Shown: positions 35,837 to 50,088, numbered from the stretch's first letter. The stretch: DNA of 64,000 nt from Physcomitrium patens (GCF_000002425.4 NC_037266.1:710714-774713), one strand, 5' to 3'. Made by a program: numbers and translations. Notes: generated by a model not told the origin, from the sequence alone.

Positions 35837-36300
35837 ACTTTGTTGTGCTATTAAAGTAAGTTGAAGTCATTTGCTGGTTTTTGTTCTTGTGTAGAATTGA
35901 TCTTATGGAGTTTGCTGATGTTAGAGATTGTATGATCTTATCTTATGTTTGGACTTGTGGACGTTTTGATTTGGGTCTTATAGATCTTTAACATAAGTTT
36001 GAAGGTTCTTAACTCATAGGATTGAGTGATTAAGACCTTATATAAAGACCTTTATAGTATCTTTGGTATTGTGGTGAGAAAGTGAGTTTTATAAGTAGAA
36101 GAACTTGATAGTGAGATTGATTGGAGTTCACATATTTGTTAAAAACTTCAAAAGTTGATTTGAGAGTGTTTGGAGTGAAGAAACATTAATTTTTTCATAA
36201 GAGGGCATTTTGAGATTTTGCTAGTGTAAAATTATTTTAGTGATTTTAAGTACATAGGGACTCTTTTTTTTGATATTTTTTGATAAACCTCTTCTAGGAC

Positions 36301-39300
36301 ATGGCTTGAAATGAGGGTGAAGATTTGAGAGTGATTGAAAAGTTTAGAGGTGACAATTTCTACCATTGGAAGGTCAAAATGAAACTTTTGTTGGTATCTT
36401 GGACCTTTGGAATATTGTAGATGAAAGTGAAGAGCTTCCAAGCATGCATGCTAATACTAAAGAGAGGAAGGACTTTACAAAATGTGAAAAGAAGGCTTTT
36501 GACATGATTACCACCAATTTGAATGAAGCCAATTTTTCTCACATCATTTCTTGTAAAAGACGAAAGAAACATGGAAGAATCTTTACAACATATATGAGAG
36601 CAAGAATTTATCCAATATCATCTTCACAAGGAAGAAATTCTTCACTTGCAAGATGGAAGAAGGTGAAGACTTTATGGCTCATGTCAACAAGGTAAAGATC
36701 CTTACTAATCAACTTGAAATTATTGACAAACCTTTAGAAGAGAGTGATATTGTCATGACCTTGCTTATAAGCCTTCCCAAGTCCTACAACTATTTTATTT
36801 TAGCATTGGAGTCCATCAAACTAAAAGAATTTATAATGAATAATGTGATAGCAAGACTTACCTATGAAGTGACCAAGAAAAAAGAAAAAGAATCCTAATA
36901 TGAAGATTTAGCTCTCTTTTCAAGACAAGGCAAGAAAAATCATCCTAACCAATGTGGCAATGTAAAAATTTGCTTCATTTGTAAAAAAATAGGTCACTTT
37001 GCTTGAAATTGCTATAAGGCTAAGAAAAGAGATAGAGAAAGTGCAAACAATGCTTGTGATGAATATGGAGGTGATGATTATGCATTCATGGCAAGTAAAG
37101 GTACTTCCATGGCTGCCATGTCCAAGTGGATCATTGAGTCTAGTGCTACCAAGCACATGACTCCATACAAGTGTTCATTTGATACTTATGAAGAGATTTG
37201 AACAGCAAATATCCTCATGGAAGACAATGGCATAGTACAAGCTATTGAAATAGGCTCCATTGTTACAGGCATTGTTGTGAAAGGCAAAACCAAGAGAATT
37301 AGATTGAAGGATGTCTTACATGTGCCAAAGATAAAAAAAATCCTCATCTTGGTGAATAAACTTATTTTATATGGTTGTAAAGTGTAATTTCATAAGAATG
37401 GATGTTTTGTAAAAATGTTAGAGGGAGATCATATTACAAAGGGCTTTAGAGATGGCAACCTCTACTTCATGAAGTGTAAGAAGGTAAATAGAATTGAAGT
37501 GGCAGCATTTGTTGAATTTCCTCAAAATCAAGATAAGTTTGGTATTTGGTATTGACACCTTGGTCATTTGAATGCCAAGAGCATGAAGGAGCTCCAATCA
37601 ATGGTAAGTTGTTTAAATATTAGTCATATAAGCCACAATGCTATGACACTTACTTATGAAGGTTGTATTCAAGGCAAACAACAAAGGACCTTATTTCCAA
37701 GTGGAGTTACAACACATGCGACCAAGTTACTAGAGATTGTCTATTCTAATGTTTGTGGATCTATAAAGATGCCATCAATAGGAGGTGCAAGGTATTTTAT
37801 CACATTTATTGATGAATTTTTAAGGTGTGGATTTTCATCCTCAAAGCAAAGAGTGAGCGTTTTACATGGTTTAAGGAGTTTAAGGCACTTGTGGAGAAGC
37901 AATGTGAATGTAAAATCAAGGTATTACATACGGACAATGGAGGTGAGTATATGTCAAAGAAATTCAATGGTTTCTTAAAGTTACATGATATTGTAAGATA
38001 AACCTCCACTCTTTATACTCCCCAATAAAATGGAATTGCTGAAAGAGCAAATCAGACTATTGGGGAGATGGTAAAGAGTATGCTTTATACACAACATCTT
38101 GGACATGAGTTTTGGACGGAAGCAGTGGTGAATGTAGTGTACACAAGAAATAGGTGTCTTATAAGTGTACTTACATCAATGATGCTGGAAGAAGTTTAAA
38201 GTAGAAGAAAACCTTGTATTTCTTATATAAAGATCTTTGAATGCATAGTATATGCAAAAATACCAAATTTTATGAGATCGAAATTTGATGCAAAAGGTAC
38301 AAAATGTGTATTTTTTGGATATTGTGAAGATACAAAGGCTTATAGGCTCATGTATTTGGAGATCAAAAAGATCATCAAAAGTCGTGATGTTGAATTTTTG
38401 GAGCACAAGAGTGCTTGTGAGTACTTGGAGATGTGTCGAAAAGGAAGTAATGGTGTATTTATAGACATATCCTCAAATTCAGCAAAGAAAGAAGAAGACA
38501 AAGACAATGATGGTTGTAAAGGTAGAAATGAAGATGAATAAACAAAGAAGGTAGATAAAAAGGCCTCTACAATTGCTAAGACCATCAATGAAGACCATGA
38601 AGATTTTGATGATGATGGTGATGAGTAATATGAACCTTTGAATGAAAAAAGACTATCTTCAAAAAAAAAGAATATTGGAGGTGACCATGGAGTGCAACAA
38701 GTTGAATCTTCTTCAAATAAAAGGAGATATCCTTTGAAATATAGAAAACAACATGGTGAATGGTGGAAGGACCACATGTTTTCTCAAGTAAATAAAGAAC
38801 ATGCCAATGTTGTACTTTCTTGCTGATCCATTGAGTTTATGTGATGCAATGAAGTCCACGGATGCTATGAAGTGAGAGAATGCTACAAAAGAAGTGTATA
38901 AATCATTAATGGACAATGAAATAAAGAAATTGACTCAATTTCCACCAAATCAAGCTTCAATTGATTGTACGTAGATATTTAGAACAAAGAGGGATGGAAT
39001 GGATAATGTTGTGAGGTATAAGGCAAGATTCATTGCCAAAGGCTACTCACAAGTTACTGGTGTTGATTTCAATGAGACATTTGCTGCCATGGCCAAATTC
39101 ACTACCATTAGAACCATTGTAGCAATTGGGATAGCAATGGATTTGGAGATGCACCAAATGGATGTGAAGATGGCTTTTTTGAATGGAAAATTGGAATAAG
39201 ACATCTACATGGATCAACCTCAAGGATTTGTTGAAGAAAGCAAACAACACATTGTGTATAAGTTGAAGAAATATTTATATGGGCTCAAGCAATCTTCAAG

Positions 39301-40390
39301 GATATAATACCAATGTATCGATACTTTTTTTATGAATAAGGGATTTGTGAGGAATAAGGCTGATCATTCCATGTGTGTGATGCAATCAAAAGCCTTCTTG
39401 CTAATTGTTATTCTTTATGTTGATGATTTGATCATCTTGACCAATACTTTGAAAAAGATGGATTAGTTGAAGGTAAAGCTAATAAAAGAATTTGAAATGA
39501 ATGATTTGGAAGAATGCTACTATTAGTTAGGAATGGAGTTTGTGAAAGATCAAGCTAAAAAAATCATTATATTGAGCCAAAAGAAGTACATTGAAGAAAT
39601 ATTGAAATAGTTCAACATGGAGGAGTGTAAGTCCATTGAAATACCTTTAGAGGCAAATTTGAAGTTGATGAAGCTCACGGATGAAGAATTTGCTGAAGTT
39701 AAAGAAGAAATGAATGATGTTCCATACAAGGCAGTAATAAGTTCACTTATGTATGCAATTGTTGATACAAAGGTAGATCTTGCATATACAATGAATATTG
39801 TGAGTCAATACATGTCAAAGGTTGGACCAATTCATTGGACAACCATTAAGAGGATCTTGAGGTACTTCAAATGTAATTTGAACTTCTAATTGTGCCTTGG
39901 AGGTGATAGTATTATATTGCATGGATATTATGATGCGGATTGGATTGGAGATGCAAATGATAGAAGATCAACAATGGAATATATATTCTTTGTTGGAGTG
40001 GGAATAATTTCATGAAATTATAAGAAACAACCAACAATTGCAAAGTCTACAGTGGAGGTAAAATACATGTCAGTAAGTCATGGTGCAATGGATGCAATAT
40101 GGCTAAGATAAGTTTTAGAAGATATTAAACTTATACAATTGGAACCAACTGCAATGAAGTATGACAATTAAGGATGCCTTGCTTTTACCAAGAATCCAAA
40201 GCATCATTCAAGGACAAAGCACATTGATATTTAACATCACTTTATATGGAAGAAGATTGAGATGGGAGTAATTGATATGAAGTATTGTGCAACAAAATAC
40301 ATGCTTGCTGATTTACTCACAAAAGCATTGGTGAAGGATAGACATTAAAAATTGACAAAGAGATTAGGTTTATTAGCGTTTGATCAATAA
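36301..40390 (+). pseudogene. Copia-2 gag-pol polyprotein (broken)
   Basis: Gag starts at ATG 36301 with RGDNFYHWKVKMKLLL. A CCHC knuckle at about 36966-37016 reads CFICKKIGHFA-stop-NC (Trp codon now TGA). Protease near 37129-37164 reads WIIESSATKHMT, so the catalytic Asp is Glu. The pre-integrase HLGHLNAKSM is at about 37557. The integrase core runs from about 37730 (PSIGGARYFITFIDEF) through HTDNGGEYMS-like 37925 to GIAERANRTIGEMVKSML. RT is at about 38870-39600 (FNETFAAMAKFTTIRTIV, YVDDLIILTN). RNase H runs to about 40380 (KHHSRTKHIDI, LADLLTKALVKDRH). Multiple stops, mostly at Trp, Gln or Arg positions. Confidence 0.92.
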
Positions 40391-40401
40391 CAAAGTAGGA
40401 G

Positions 40402-40697
40402 TGCTAAAATAAATGGAGGATAAATTAGAAGGTAAAAGATATTATCTTAGATAAGTTGCTAATCATCAAAGAGTAGCAAAAAGATGAAAGAAAGTTATCA
40501 AGGTAGTAGCTAGGATTATAGGTGGTGGTTAAGATTTAGTTGCATGAAAGTAAGATGAATGTTAGCCAAAATAGATGTAACCTCTACCTATAAGTAAAAG
40601 GTGTTGGAAGTGAGAGGTATCTTATTCCACACTTCTCTTGTGTCTAACCTTGCTGATTTTTACTTACTTGTGTCTTGCTTATTGTATTTCTTCAATA
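40402..40697 (+). repeat. Copia-2 3' LTR
   Basis: Begins tgctaaaataaatggagg after the purine-rich aaagtaggag and ends tttcttcaata; the aaatc duplication follows. Confidence 0.92.
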
Positions 40698-40702
40698 AAA
40701 TC

Positions 40703-42457
40703 AAAGCAATAATTGGCTCATCTATACCTCAAATCTTCATTTATGCCTCTGTAGTTGCTCTAACCCAATGCTTTTGAATATAATGACTTAAAACCTCTTT
40801 ATTCTAATTATTTTGATCATTAAAACATATTCTTTGGTTATAATTCATCCCCTTACTTGTTGATTGTTTGCAACAATTACCAAATTCATCTTCTTCATCT
40901 TTATATATGTATGCATCAATAACATGAGTCAATCTAACTTCTTCAATTAATTTCTTCTTTTATTTAATATTATCAATAATAAAATCATAGAATTTTTTTT
41001 TGTTAATTTTTAAAATTTTCTTCAATATGAATTCAATCTTAGCATTGAATACACATTCTTCAAGCACTTCTTTTAAATTTATTGCCTCTTCAATATCAAA
41101 GAATGATTTTTAAGTTGTCATTTTATCTTAATCTTTTGTCTCTTTTGCTTTTTTTTCAAATATTGTTGAAATATCCTTTATAGGCAATTCTTGTGAATCT
41201 ACTTCTTGAACCTTATCTCTTCAAGTTTGTCTCTTAGAAGAATTTTCATTTCTTATATCATCAAAATTTCCTCTCTTCTTTTCTTCCATTAAAGCTTCAT
41301 ATTGGCTTTTAGCAATATATGCATATATTAACAAAGCTTCTACAAGATCTTCTCAACTTGTAGTACCATAAATTATTATAGCAATTTTCAATAAAGCTTT
41401 CTATAACATCTTCTCTTTTTGCACTGTAGAAATGACAAAAGACCAAAGTCTATTTGATTGAATATTTTCCAAAAATTTGTATTTATCATGATTATCCACC
41501 CTAGTTTCATAATTTACAACTTCTATTGCTGTAATCCTATGTATTGCCAAATAATTCTTAATTAATACTTTCATACTGCTTTTATTAAAGTTGATTTGGA
41601 AAAGATCACCAATATCTTTCAATACAACTTTTCTATCTTTTCAATAAACAATGCTTCATTGTACCATCTCATTGATTTACCACAATCTTTTTAAAAATGA
41701 GAATTATTATCATATCAAATATATCTTTGTACATATCTTTATTTAAAAGTAGTCTTTAAATTTTTTGTAGAAGTCTTTTCTTCAAATCTTATAAATTTGA
41801 TTTAAAGATCTTGTATTCTATGTATAATTTTTTCAAATTCCATATCTTCTTTCTTTAGTGTAGTTAGTGGAGGTTGGACAATAAGTACTATCAATTGAAT
41901 AGTAGGTATTGAAATCTTTAGTACTTGTACCACTCTTTGAGCACCAACCTAATCCTTTCTCTTTTTTCTTTTGGTAAGCAATTCAATAGCATCTTCAATA
42001 GCCCTCTACTATCTTATCAACTCTTCATCCTCTTCTTTGTCTTCAAAAAGAACCTCTAACTTCTCTTGTAATTTTCCATCAAAAGTTTAAAGAGACAATT
42101 CAATCTTATTTGATTCCAATGTTAATTTTTTTATTTTTGATAATTGTAAAAATTACCTTTCAAATATTCTTAATAATTCTATAGCTTGTAAATTTTTATT
42201 AGGTTGTTCAATTTAGAAATGTCCTTTCCATCAAATTGGTCAACCTTATTAACTACCGCTTATAATGCTTTGATTGCCAAAATCTCTTTGTAATCATTGC
42301 CCTATTATTATTGCATAAATAATATAAATGCTTGAAATATTTTTATGGTGTTTGGATCAAAGTACATACTTTATTCATTAGTAGAAAAACTACTTGAAGT
42401 TCCATCCAAAGCTCCATCAAAAACTCCACATTCAACCTTCTTGCCTTTCTACACCAT
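40703..42457 (-). pseudogene. RLG-A gag and protease leader, minus strand
   Basis: Starts near ATG 42457 on the minus strand. Decayed capsid residues lie around 42200 and the knuckle region near 41680-41640. A clear second Gag domain at 41622-41401 (DLFQINFNKSSMKVLI) matches the domain at 1205-1648. It continues past the gag end into protease-leader residues (EEAINLKEVLEECVFNAKIEF, about 41085-41020), which the copy at the left edge lacks. It is interrupted at 40702 by Copia-2 and continues as pol below 35518. Confidence 0.75.
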
Positions 42458-42527
42458 CAATTTTAAATAACCACAAATATAATCTAATATCTTCCAATCC
42501 AAACTTTTATGTCAAGTTCATTACTTA

Positions 42528-43876
42528 TGTTGTATTATGTATCATCATATTTGAGAATGCATCGGGCATTTGGTTGTGAAAGATGGAATTCTGTTTTATA
42601 AATATTGAAGAATCCTAATATGTTTCACCCTTATAAAAAAAAAATGCGATTTTAATTTTAGTTCAAAAGTACTTAAATCCAATAAAAAGTGCTTAAAAAT
42701 ACTCTTCTTAGTAATCTCAACTATACATAAATTCCAATTGCCTTATTACTTTCATAATTAGGTAATTTTGAATTTTCTATGCAAACCTTAATCCTAATTT
42801 ATAAGCTTTAGTGACTTATAGCTCCTAATTTAACTATCTACTTATAACAAAATTTTGCATACAAATGCCATTACAAATCTTCTATGTGTTAAAAAAAAAT
42901 TCATCTCAATTTAAGTTACACATTGTGAGAAAACGTCCAAAAATCACATTGATATTACTTGGCTACCAACTTAAAAGTTGATGCAAATGTTCCAGTAGTA
43001 ATTTTCTCTTCTCCAACTATTAACTTCAATTCAAATTTTTTTTGTAGCTTGATCTTTAAGTCTTCTAACACCATGCCAAATTTTGCCTTGATTCAATTAG
43101 TAGATCTTTAGATATCATAGAAACTTTACTTGACTTTAAACTACCAACTTCGAATACCTTCTTGTACCAAAACCTAGATATCTCTCAATTTTACTATTAT
43201 ATTATCACAAAATTTTACATATATTTAGCACATCTAATTGACCAAGAACTTTCAAATTTTGAACTTTAGAAATGACACCAATTTCACAAACTAATTGAGA
43301 GTGCTAACCTTAATTATGTTGCATAAATCCCAAATTGCCAATACAAAATCTGATTTTGAACAATGATTACAAAGTCAAACCAAATCCTACAAAAAAAAAG
43401 CCTTATATTTCCATATTAAGCTTTAAGCTAACTCTCCAACTGTAATTGCTGATCATTAAATAAAACCTTATTTTGCCCTAGGTGGTCATTTTTGTGGTTG
43501 GAGGTCTGATTTTAACCTTGTCTCTTAAATGATCGACCCCTAAGTATCAATTTAACCTATCATAGGAAATTTTTAGTTCAATCTTAGCCTCAACTTTACT
43601 CTAGTATCAATCATGCTATTTATTTATTTTTTTTAACCTAATTTTACTAATTTATGGTCTTTTTAAGGTAGTAAAAGAGTCTCTACAAACCAGAAGGTAA
43701 AATTACTAACCAATCTTCAACCTACTAAATATTAAGATAAGAAAATAAACTAAAAGGCTTTTATTAAAGCCATGTTTAAATATCTTTAATTATTATTGAA
43801 TTAAGATAATTAGATATTAATAAGAAATTTAATTTTAATTATATTTTTTAATATATAGTCGCATTATATTACAACA
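42528..43876 (-). repeat. Proposed 5' LTR of minus-strand RLG-A
   Basis: The minus-strand end at 42528 (catgatacataatacaaca type) and the following leader match the LTR end at 93 and the leader after it. The proposed start tgttgtaatata at 43876 pairs with the start at 31592. About 1.35 kb. The interior is strongly diverged and may contain insertions. Confidence 0.5.
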
Positions 43877-46800
43877 CTACTACTTTTGGACCTCCTCCCA
43901 CCTGGTTAAAAGGACTTGGGTGGCCAAGCTATCTCTTTTTTTCTCCCTTTTTTAAAGCAAAGCCCAGCCAATTTTTTTCTAAGCTTTTAATTGAAGAAAT
44001 TTTCTCCCATCTTATCATTGCCTTGTCATTTCCTCTCAACCACTCAATTTTTTATGTATTCGAGCAATATTTGGTATTCATCTTCTTCTAGTTATGAAAA
44101 TTTCAACAAAACTAGTCACAAATAATTTAAAACTTGGACAAATTTTTGACGAATTTCCAAGTGGTAGGAGGCCTATTGCCCTTTGCAGTATCAACTTCAA
44201 AAATTTGTGACTCGGTGACATCTAACTCAAATTTATTGTAACTCGTTATTATGAATTTAATTTGAACTCTTGTTTATTAGAAAATTTGAGTTTTTAACTT
44301 CCAAATTATAACTAATTTTTGATGATTTTCAAAGTGAAGACGGATCTGATGCCTTGATAGTTTAGAACAATTAACTTTGGAAAAACGTAGCTTTATACCT
44401 ACTAATGTTTTGTCATCAAATCTTTTTTGGAGAAGAAATTTATTAAGTATAGTTTTAGAAAAAATTAGAATTTTTAACAATAAATTACTAACCAACTTTT
44501 AGTAAATTTTCAAGAAAAAGAGATCTATTGCAAGGCAGCCAAAAATGCTCTACTTGGAAAAAATCAACTTTTAGTTAATAATTTTAACTTAATTTATTTT
44601 ATTTTATTCTATTTTTATTCATAATTTTTAGAATTTATTTATTTTTATTATTTATTTATTTATTTATTTTTATTATTTATTTATTTATTTATTTATATAT
44701 TAATGATTTAAGTACTCACATTGATTAATATTAAATTTTAATCTAAATCACAATTGAATCAAATTGAACTTAAGTGAAGAAAGAAAAAAATCGCTCATAC
44801 TTAAAAAGAATAGTATTGTGATTTTTACACTTTGGAGTGGAATAATTGCACTTTAAAAGAGCAATATTGTGATTTTTACAAACTTATAGTTCTCCTTTTT
44901 TTTCCTTTGATTCCATCCAAAGCAGCTGGCATATCACCAATTAGCAACACAAAATATGTAAGATTATATCAATATCGCTTCAAAAGATTCAACAAGTGTA
45001 CACATTTGTAATCTAGACTTCATGAGTTGTGTAAAAATTTGTTATGAAAGAATCATGCTGTATGCATTTCATGAAGTTTTATATTCGAATAAAAATATTG
45101 CTTTATTTTTAAGTCAAATATATTATTATTGTGAATTGATTATTGTCTTCTATTGCTAATTAGGTTCTTCCAATTGAAATATTATAATTACCTAAAGCAA
45201 TGAAATATTTTATAAAATATTTTTAACATATAATTTGAAGATTAAAATATCAAATCATAGTTGGCATAGAATTTACCTAAGATTAATACATATATTTTGT
45301 TGTATAGAAAAATTTAAAAAAAATATTAAATTTAATAATTCTTCTAATAAAATTGTAAATAATTGATGACACATAATCTACTTCTTTGATAATAAATTCA
45401 TTAATTGATTATTATTAATTTTTCAACCTTTCATGAATAAATTGAATAAAAAAATTAAATAATAATATTATTTAATAAATTTAAATAGCTTTATTAGAAT
45501 TTTACAAAAATATCATAGTATTTATTTTAGTTAATTTTTTTTTTTTTTTTTTTGTCTTCATTGCTTCTTTTGTTACTCCTTCATGTAGTGGTATTGATGG
45601 AAGAAAGAAAATCTATTTTTTTTGTAGATGTTATGGACCATGTAGTGTTTTGGAGTAATAAAGAAAATATCTGTGCACTTATAATAATTGATTCATGATA
45701 TATCTAATGCATAATTTATATTAAAGAAAGACATATAAAGCAATACGACTTATATCTTTATATCTTTGCAATTGAATATAGGAGTAATTAGAAAACTTAG
45801 AAAATTACAACTAGCTTAAGTTAGATTTTTAGCATTTAATACATATTATTGACATTTTGTGGTCTCATCAAGTTCTATTTAATTGTCATATTGGATCTAC
45901 ATTAACATGTTATGTTCTTTGATATATATATCCTATTCTATCTTTTGAAAAGTATTAACTTGTGTTCAAAATTAATTTCAATTTCATTGAATTTGACTTT
46001 CTATAAAATTTGTCTATATTCAATGAGTCCTATTTAAATGACTTTTATAGTATAATAGTTGGTCCATACCTTAGATTTAAAAATAGAATTCTCTTATTAA
46101 ATCTATATTATTCAAATATGCAATCTACATAATAAGAATAAAATGGTAAAATTTCTCTCAAAACAAGTATGTATAGATTGGGCAAAAATTAGTGATACTC
46201 AAATAAAGATGGCCTTGGTTTTTGGATATGATATTTCTATCTATTTTTATTATATATATTAACAATTAAATCTTATTTGATGAGTAACAACTCTTAGGAT
46301 TAAAAGTTATTTAATTCGTAAGATTATAAAAAAATTAATATTTTCATCTATAAAATATTTAGGTATAATTTTTGAAGCAACTCTAGTAAGTTTTATGCAA
46401 CCTTTTATTCTATTTATTTTTATTGATTTTTATAAGAGTACTCTTAATTGATTAATAAATTTTGATTGTAGTATAGTCTTGATAATTTTTTAAACTACTT
46501 CATTAGATCTTAATAGTAATTCATTTTTCAAATAAGAACTATTCATATTTTTTTATTTTTTTGTATCAAATATAAAATTTTAAAAAAATTATAGAAAGAC
46601 TACCACTTTTAAGAGTATACAAACCTATTACATTGTAAAATTTTAGAAATTAAATTACTTTTTATTTTAGTTGAATCCAAGATCTAAGAAGGTTATAGCT
46701 TAGATAAATCTAAACATTTGTATTATTTGAATGTAATTTGAATTATTATTTGGCTTCTTTCAATTATAGAAGTTGATAGGATTATTAAATATATGTTTGA

Positions 46801-47571
46801 TTTTTTAGAATCTTGTGGCATAGAGCAAGGTGTTATTAATTAAAGAAATATAACAATTTAAAAGAAAATATATTAAATTCTATTACATAGATCTATTCCA
46901 AATTAAATAGTACAAGTCTATATTTTAGAAAAAATAATAATATTATAGATTTTTATACTTTTTTTTATCTTATTTCAATTCTTAGAATATGAACTCTATT
47001 TATACTTTGTATAGAACATCCATTTAAAATCAAACTACTATTTTTTAAGAATCACTAATTTTATATGCATTATTTTCTACTTAAAAAATTATTATATATT
47101 TAAATAACCTATTTATAATGTATATATTACTTGTTTAGATAAAAAAAAAAACTATAATTTTATTTTTTGAATCAATTAAATCTAATCTTTTATTTTTTTT
47201 AGATTTATATTAGTCTACTTTGAAATATATTAGTCTTCAAATGTTATTCCACAAAAAGCTTCAAATTATAGTTTTAACTTTATAAATAGATTTTATTATA
47301 TTTATCTATATAAAAATAAAAATAAATAAAAATAAAAATAGGATGCTATTATCAATAACTTTTCTAACTAAGTTAAATCTTATTGAACACTAATAATTAA
47401 ATTTGAATTAAAAAATTTCAATTAAGAACTTGTAAATATTTAATGTTTTTATTGATAGGTCAAATGATGTATCTAGGATTTTTTTAGATTGTTAAAAGAT
47501 ACTTATGTCTATTGAATTTTTTTAATCCATATAAGGCTTATTGTATTCTTATATTGCTAATTTTTATGGAC
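43877..47571. other. AT-rich region without recognisable gene
   Basis: Nothing coding was found on either strand. It contains a ttta-type microsatellite at about 44636-44697 and poly(T) at 45534-45554. Probably decayed repeats. Confidence 0.6.
44636..44697. repeat. (TTTA)n microsatellite
   Basis: Two blocks of tttatttatttattt separated by a ttattattta interruption. Confidence 0.9.
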
Positions 47572-48100
47572 ATACACATGTAGACCAATAATTACCTACA
47601 TGATTAAATAGAAGTAGATAAAAGTAGATAAAAGAAAGTTAATTTCATAATATCTTATATAGAAGCTTCCTAAAAGCTTCATAGACATTTCTTTGAATTT
47701 ATAGGTATCTATGATTGACTTTTTAGATTAAAAACGTGGTTAATAAATTAGCAATGTATTACACATGTTGGTAGCTTGAAGAACAAGCTAATTATTTAGT
47801 ATATACATAAAAAACTTACCTTATAAGCTAAGACATGTGTCCTACAAAGTCAACACATATTAAAGGTCTTGTAGAATATCACCATGTAGTTCCTAATTAG
47901 ATAGTATATATAGAGGCAAGAGTGAAGCCTTCTTCTTTCTTGTCAATTCCTTCCTTTTTTCTAATCTAGATTAAAAAATCTCTAATTTCTTTGTTTTTTG
48001 GCAATAGCCATTCTATTTTATTTTTTTTAATATAAATATTTTTTTATTTCTAATTTTTTATACTCCTTTATTTACTTTCATCAAGTTTTCATTCTTAATA
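47572..48100 (+). repeat. Solo LTR of chromovirus
   Basis: Aligns over its length with the chromovirus LTRs at 15297-15807 and 61693-62253, sharing gaagcttcctaaaagcttca and the tagtatatatagaggcaa box. It is flanked by an exact 5-bp duplication, ctaat, at 47567-47571 and 48101-48105. No internal element sequence adjoins, so LTR-LTR recombination removed it. Confidence 0.9.
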
Positions 48101-49194
48101 CTAATTTGTAATCAATTTAGACTAATTTATTTTTAAATTAAAAGCTAAATTGAACTTTTAAATAATGTGTATTAATATGGATAAACAAAATTCTTTGCTA
48201 TTAATTATGAAAGTAGAATTATTTATATATTGATAGATATAAGTTTTTAAATTATTATATTAATTATTTTTAAAAAAATAATAAACAAATAAGTAGCTAA
48301 TAGGTAGTAGGTATCTTTGTCTAACACTTCTTTGTGTATGAAATTAGTATGTCTTGATTTGACATATTAACTTTCTTACTTCCAATTCTTTAAGTGAATT
48401 TTGAACTTATATCATGTTGAAGAACTCTTAAAATAAAGAACTATAAGTATATTATTTTAAAAAAAAAAATAATAATAATAATAATTAATTCATATGTAAA
48501 GACATGATTTTTGATCATGAAGTTAATGGAAATGCTCTACTAACTCACAAATCTATATCCATAGATGAAAACTATATTGACAACTCAAGAACTATTATTT
48601 GCATAAAAATTCTTATAAACTATCAAATTTTAATGCAAATAAGTATTAAATTATATTTTGATTATTAAAATGAGAAATAAAAATATCGTCTTTATTTATT
48701 TCTTAAGAAGATATCTACCTTCAAGTTGCTTAAAATTCATTGTATATATGTAATATTAAATTCCATATATAATGCTTAATAATTTAGCAACTTTGATCTT
48801 TATTTATATAATATCACTAATATTTATGAGCCTTAAATGGCAATGTAGAAGATCAATTTTTATTTTATTTCTTACAAATATAAATTTAAAATATTAAACC
48901 AATCATTTTAATAGTCTCTTACATAATCTCATATAAATTCTTTATGCTTTTGAAAACTTCCAAATAATATCAAATAATGCAATTCTTAGATCAAATCAAG
49001 AAGGTTTATTATAATTTGGTTCCTATCTATTTTGTAAAAATATATTGCAACATAATATAATGGAGAATCACATAAATTAAACATAAATATTTAAAAAATA
49101 TTAATTAAAAATATAAGTCAAAATCAAATCTTGAGATACAAAACCTTACAATTACTACAATTTTAAGATTCTTTTGTTAATTAAAAAGTAATAT
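48101..49194. other. AT-rich region without recognisable gene
   Basis: No coding or RNA gene signal was seen; short aat-type microsatellite near 48460-48486. Confidence 0.6.
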
Positions 49195-49970
49195 TAAAAA
49201 ATACTATAAAATAGATATTAGTTTATTTTTATAAGATATTGATAAAATAGACTAATAGTCTATTGAACAGTTAGTTCAATAAGACAAATGGTTAATTTAT
49301 TTATTAAAAGCGATTATTATAGGATTACAATTAGAATCTGGAAATCAATAGCAATTATATAGGAGTTGTAGAAGTTTGTTGAGGTGCTAGACTGTGATAG
49401 TCATGAACTGGGATAAGCTCGGTGCTACCTCTTTGTTTTCTTTATTTCTTTGTTGTTGAAGAATAATGAATAGTTTCTGAATACTAAGAAGTGAGTTTGT
49501 GGAATAGATTAAAAATTGATTTATGAGTTATTGATTATGTAACTGGAGTATTATGTGATTGAATTATATGAGAAGTTATTGGAAGATTGATTATAGATGG
49601 AAGATTATGATTATTGTTTATTGAGAGTTGTATGTGTATTTTGGACTAAGAAAATTTGTGATTACAAAAATTATATGAATTTAGATTGGTTGGAGTAAAG
49701 TCTGTTTTTTTTGTGTTGGATGGAATTTTTTGAATTTAGAACAGTCTTTTGAGAATGTAGGATTGCACATTGTGGTTATTAGTTGATGAAGGAGTATTTT
49801 TACTAGAAGGAAGCATTGTAGTATTTCTTGGTGTTTTAGTGGTTTGGATTACAGTTAATTGAGTGACGGTAACTTGTAAGCTCATGTACTTAGTATTTCC
49901 TTGAGTTCAGATTCCTCTATTCATGTTTATTCTGAAAAGAATTTGTAAAATAAGTAAAACAACAATAATA
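49195..49970 (+). repeat. Solo LTR of RLG-B family
   Basis: Matches the RLG-B LTR in order: gactgtgatagt...ggataagctcggtgct, then gcattgtagtatttcttgg, then taagtaaaacaacaataata at the end. It is flanked by an exact aatat duplication (49190-49194 and 49971-49975). At 776 bp it is longer and far more diverged than the 699-bp LTRs at 5.2 and 14 kb, so it is an older insertion. Confidence 0.85.
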
Positions 49971-49975
49971 AATAT

Positions 49976-50088
49976 ACTTTAAGAAGTTTGTTTAAGGATT
50001 TTTTGTGTACAATTTTGATTATTATTGAATTTGTATGAACTATACAAAGTCAAAGATGTTTTAGATGATTTGGGATTTTGAAAAATAA

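Larger units (their letters stand above)
35523..40697 (+). mobile_element. Copia-2 LTR retrotransposon
   Basis: Two LTRs of 296 bp each flank gag and a full-order Copia pol (protease, integrase, RT, RNase H). The target site aaatc is exactly duplicated at 35518-35522 and 40698-40702. The LTRs differ at roughly 50 of 296 positions, so this insertion is older than RLG-B and probably older than Copia-1. It lies between the gag and pol of a minus-strand RLG-A element, in opposite orientation. It is a relative of Copia-1: gag and RT residues and parts of the LTR are shared. Confidence 0.95.

Noticed and set aside
44636..44697. Possible CRISPR-like or regulatory array
   Set aside because: It is a simple ttta microsatellite with no spacers.
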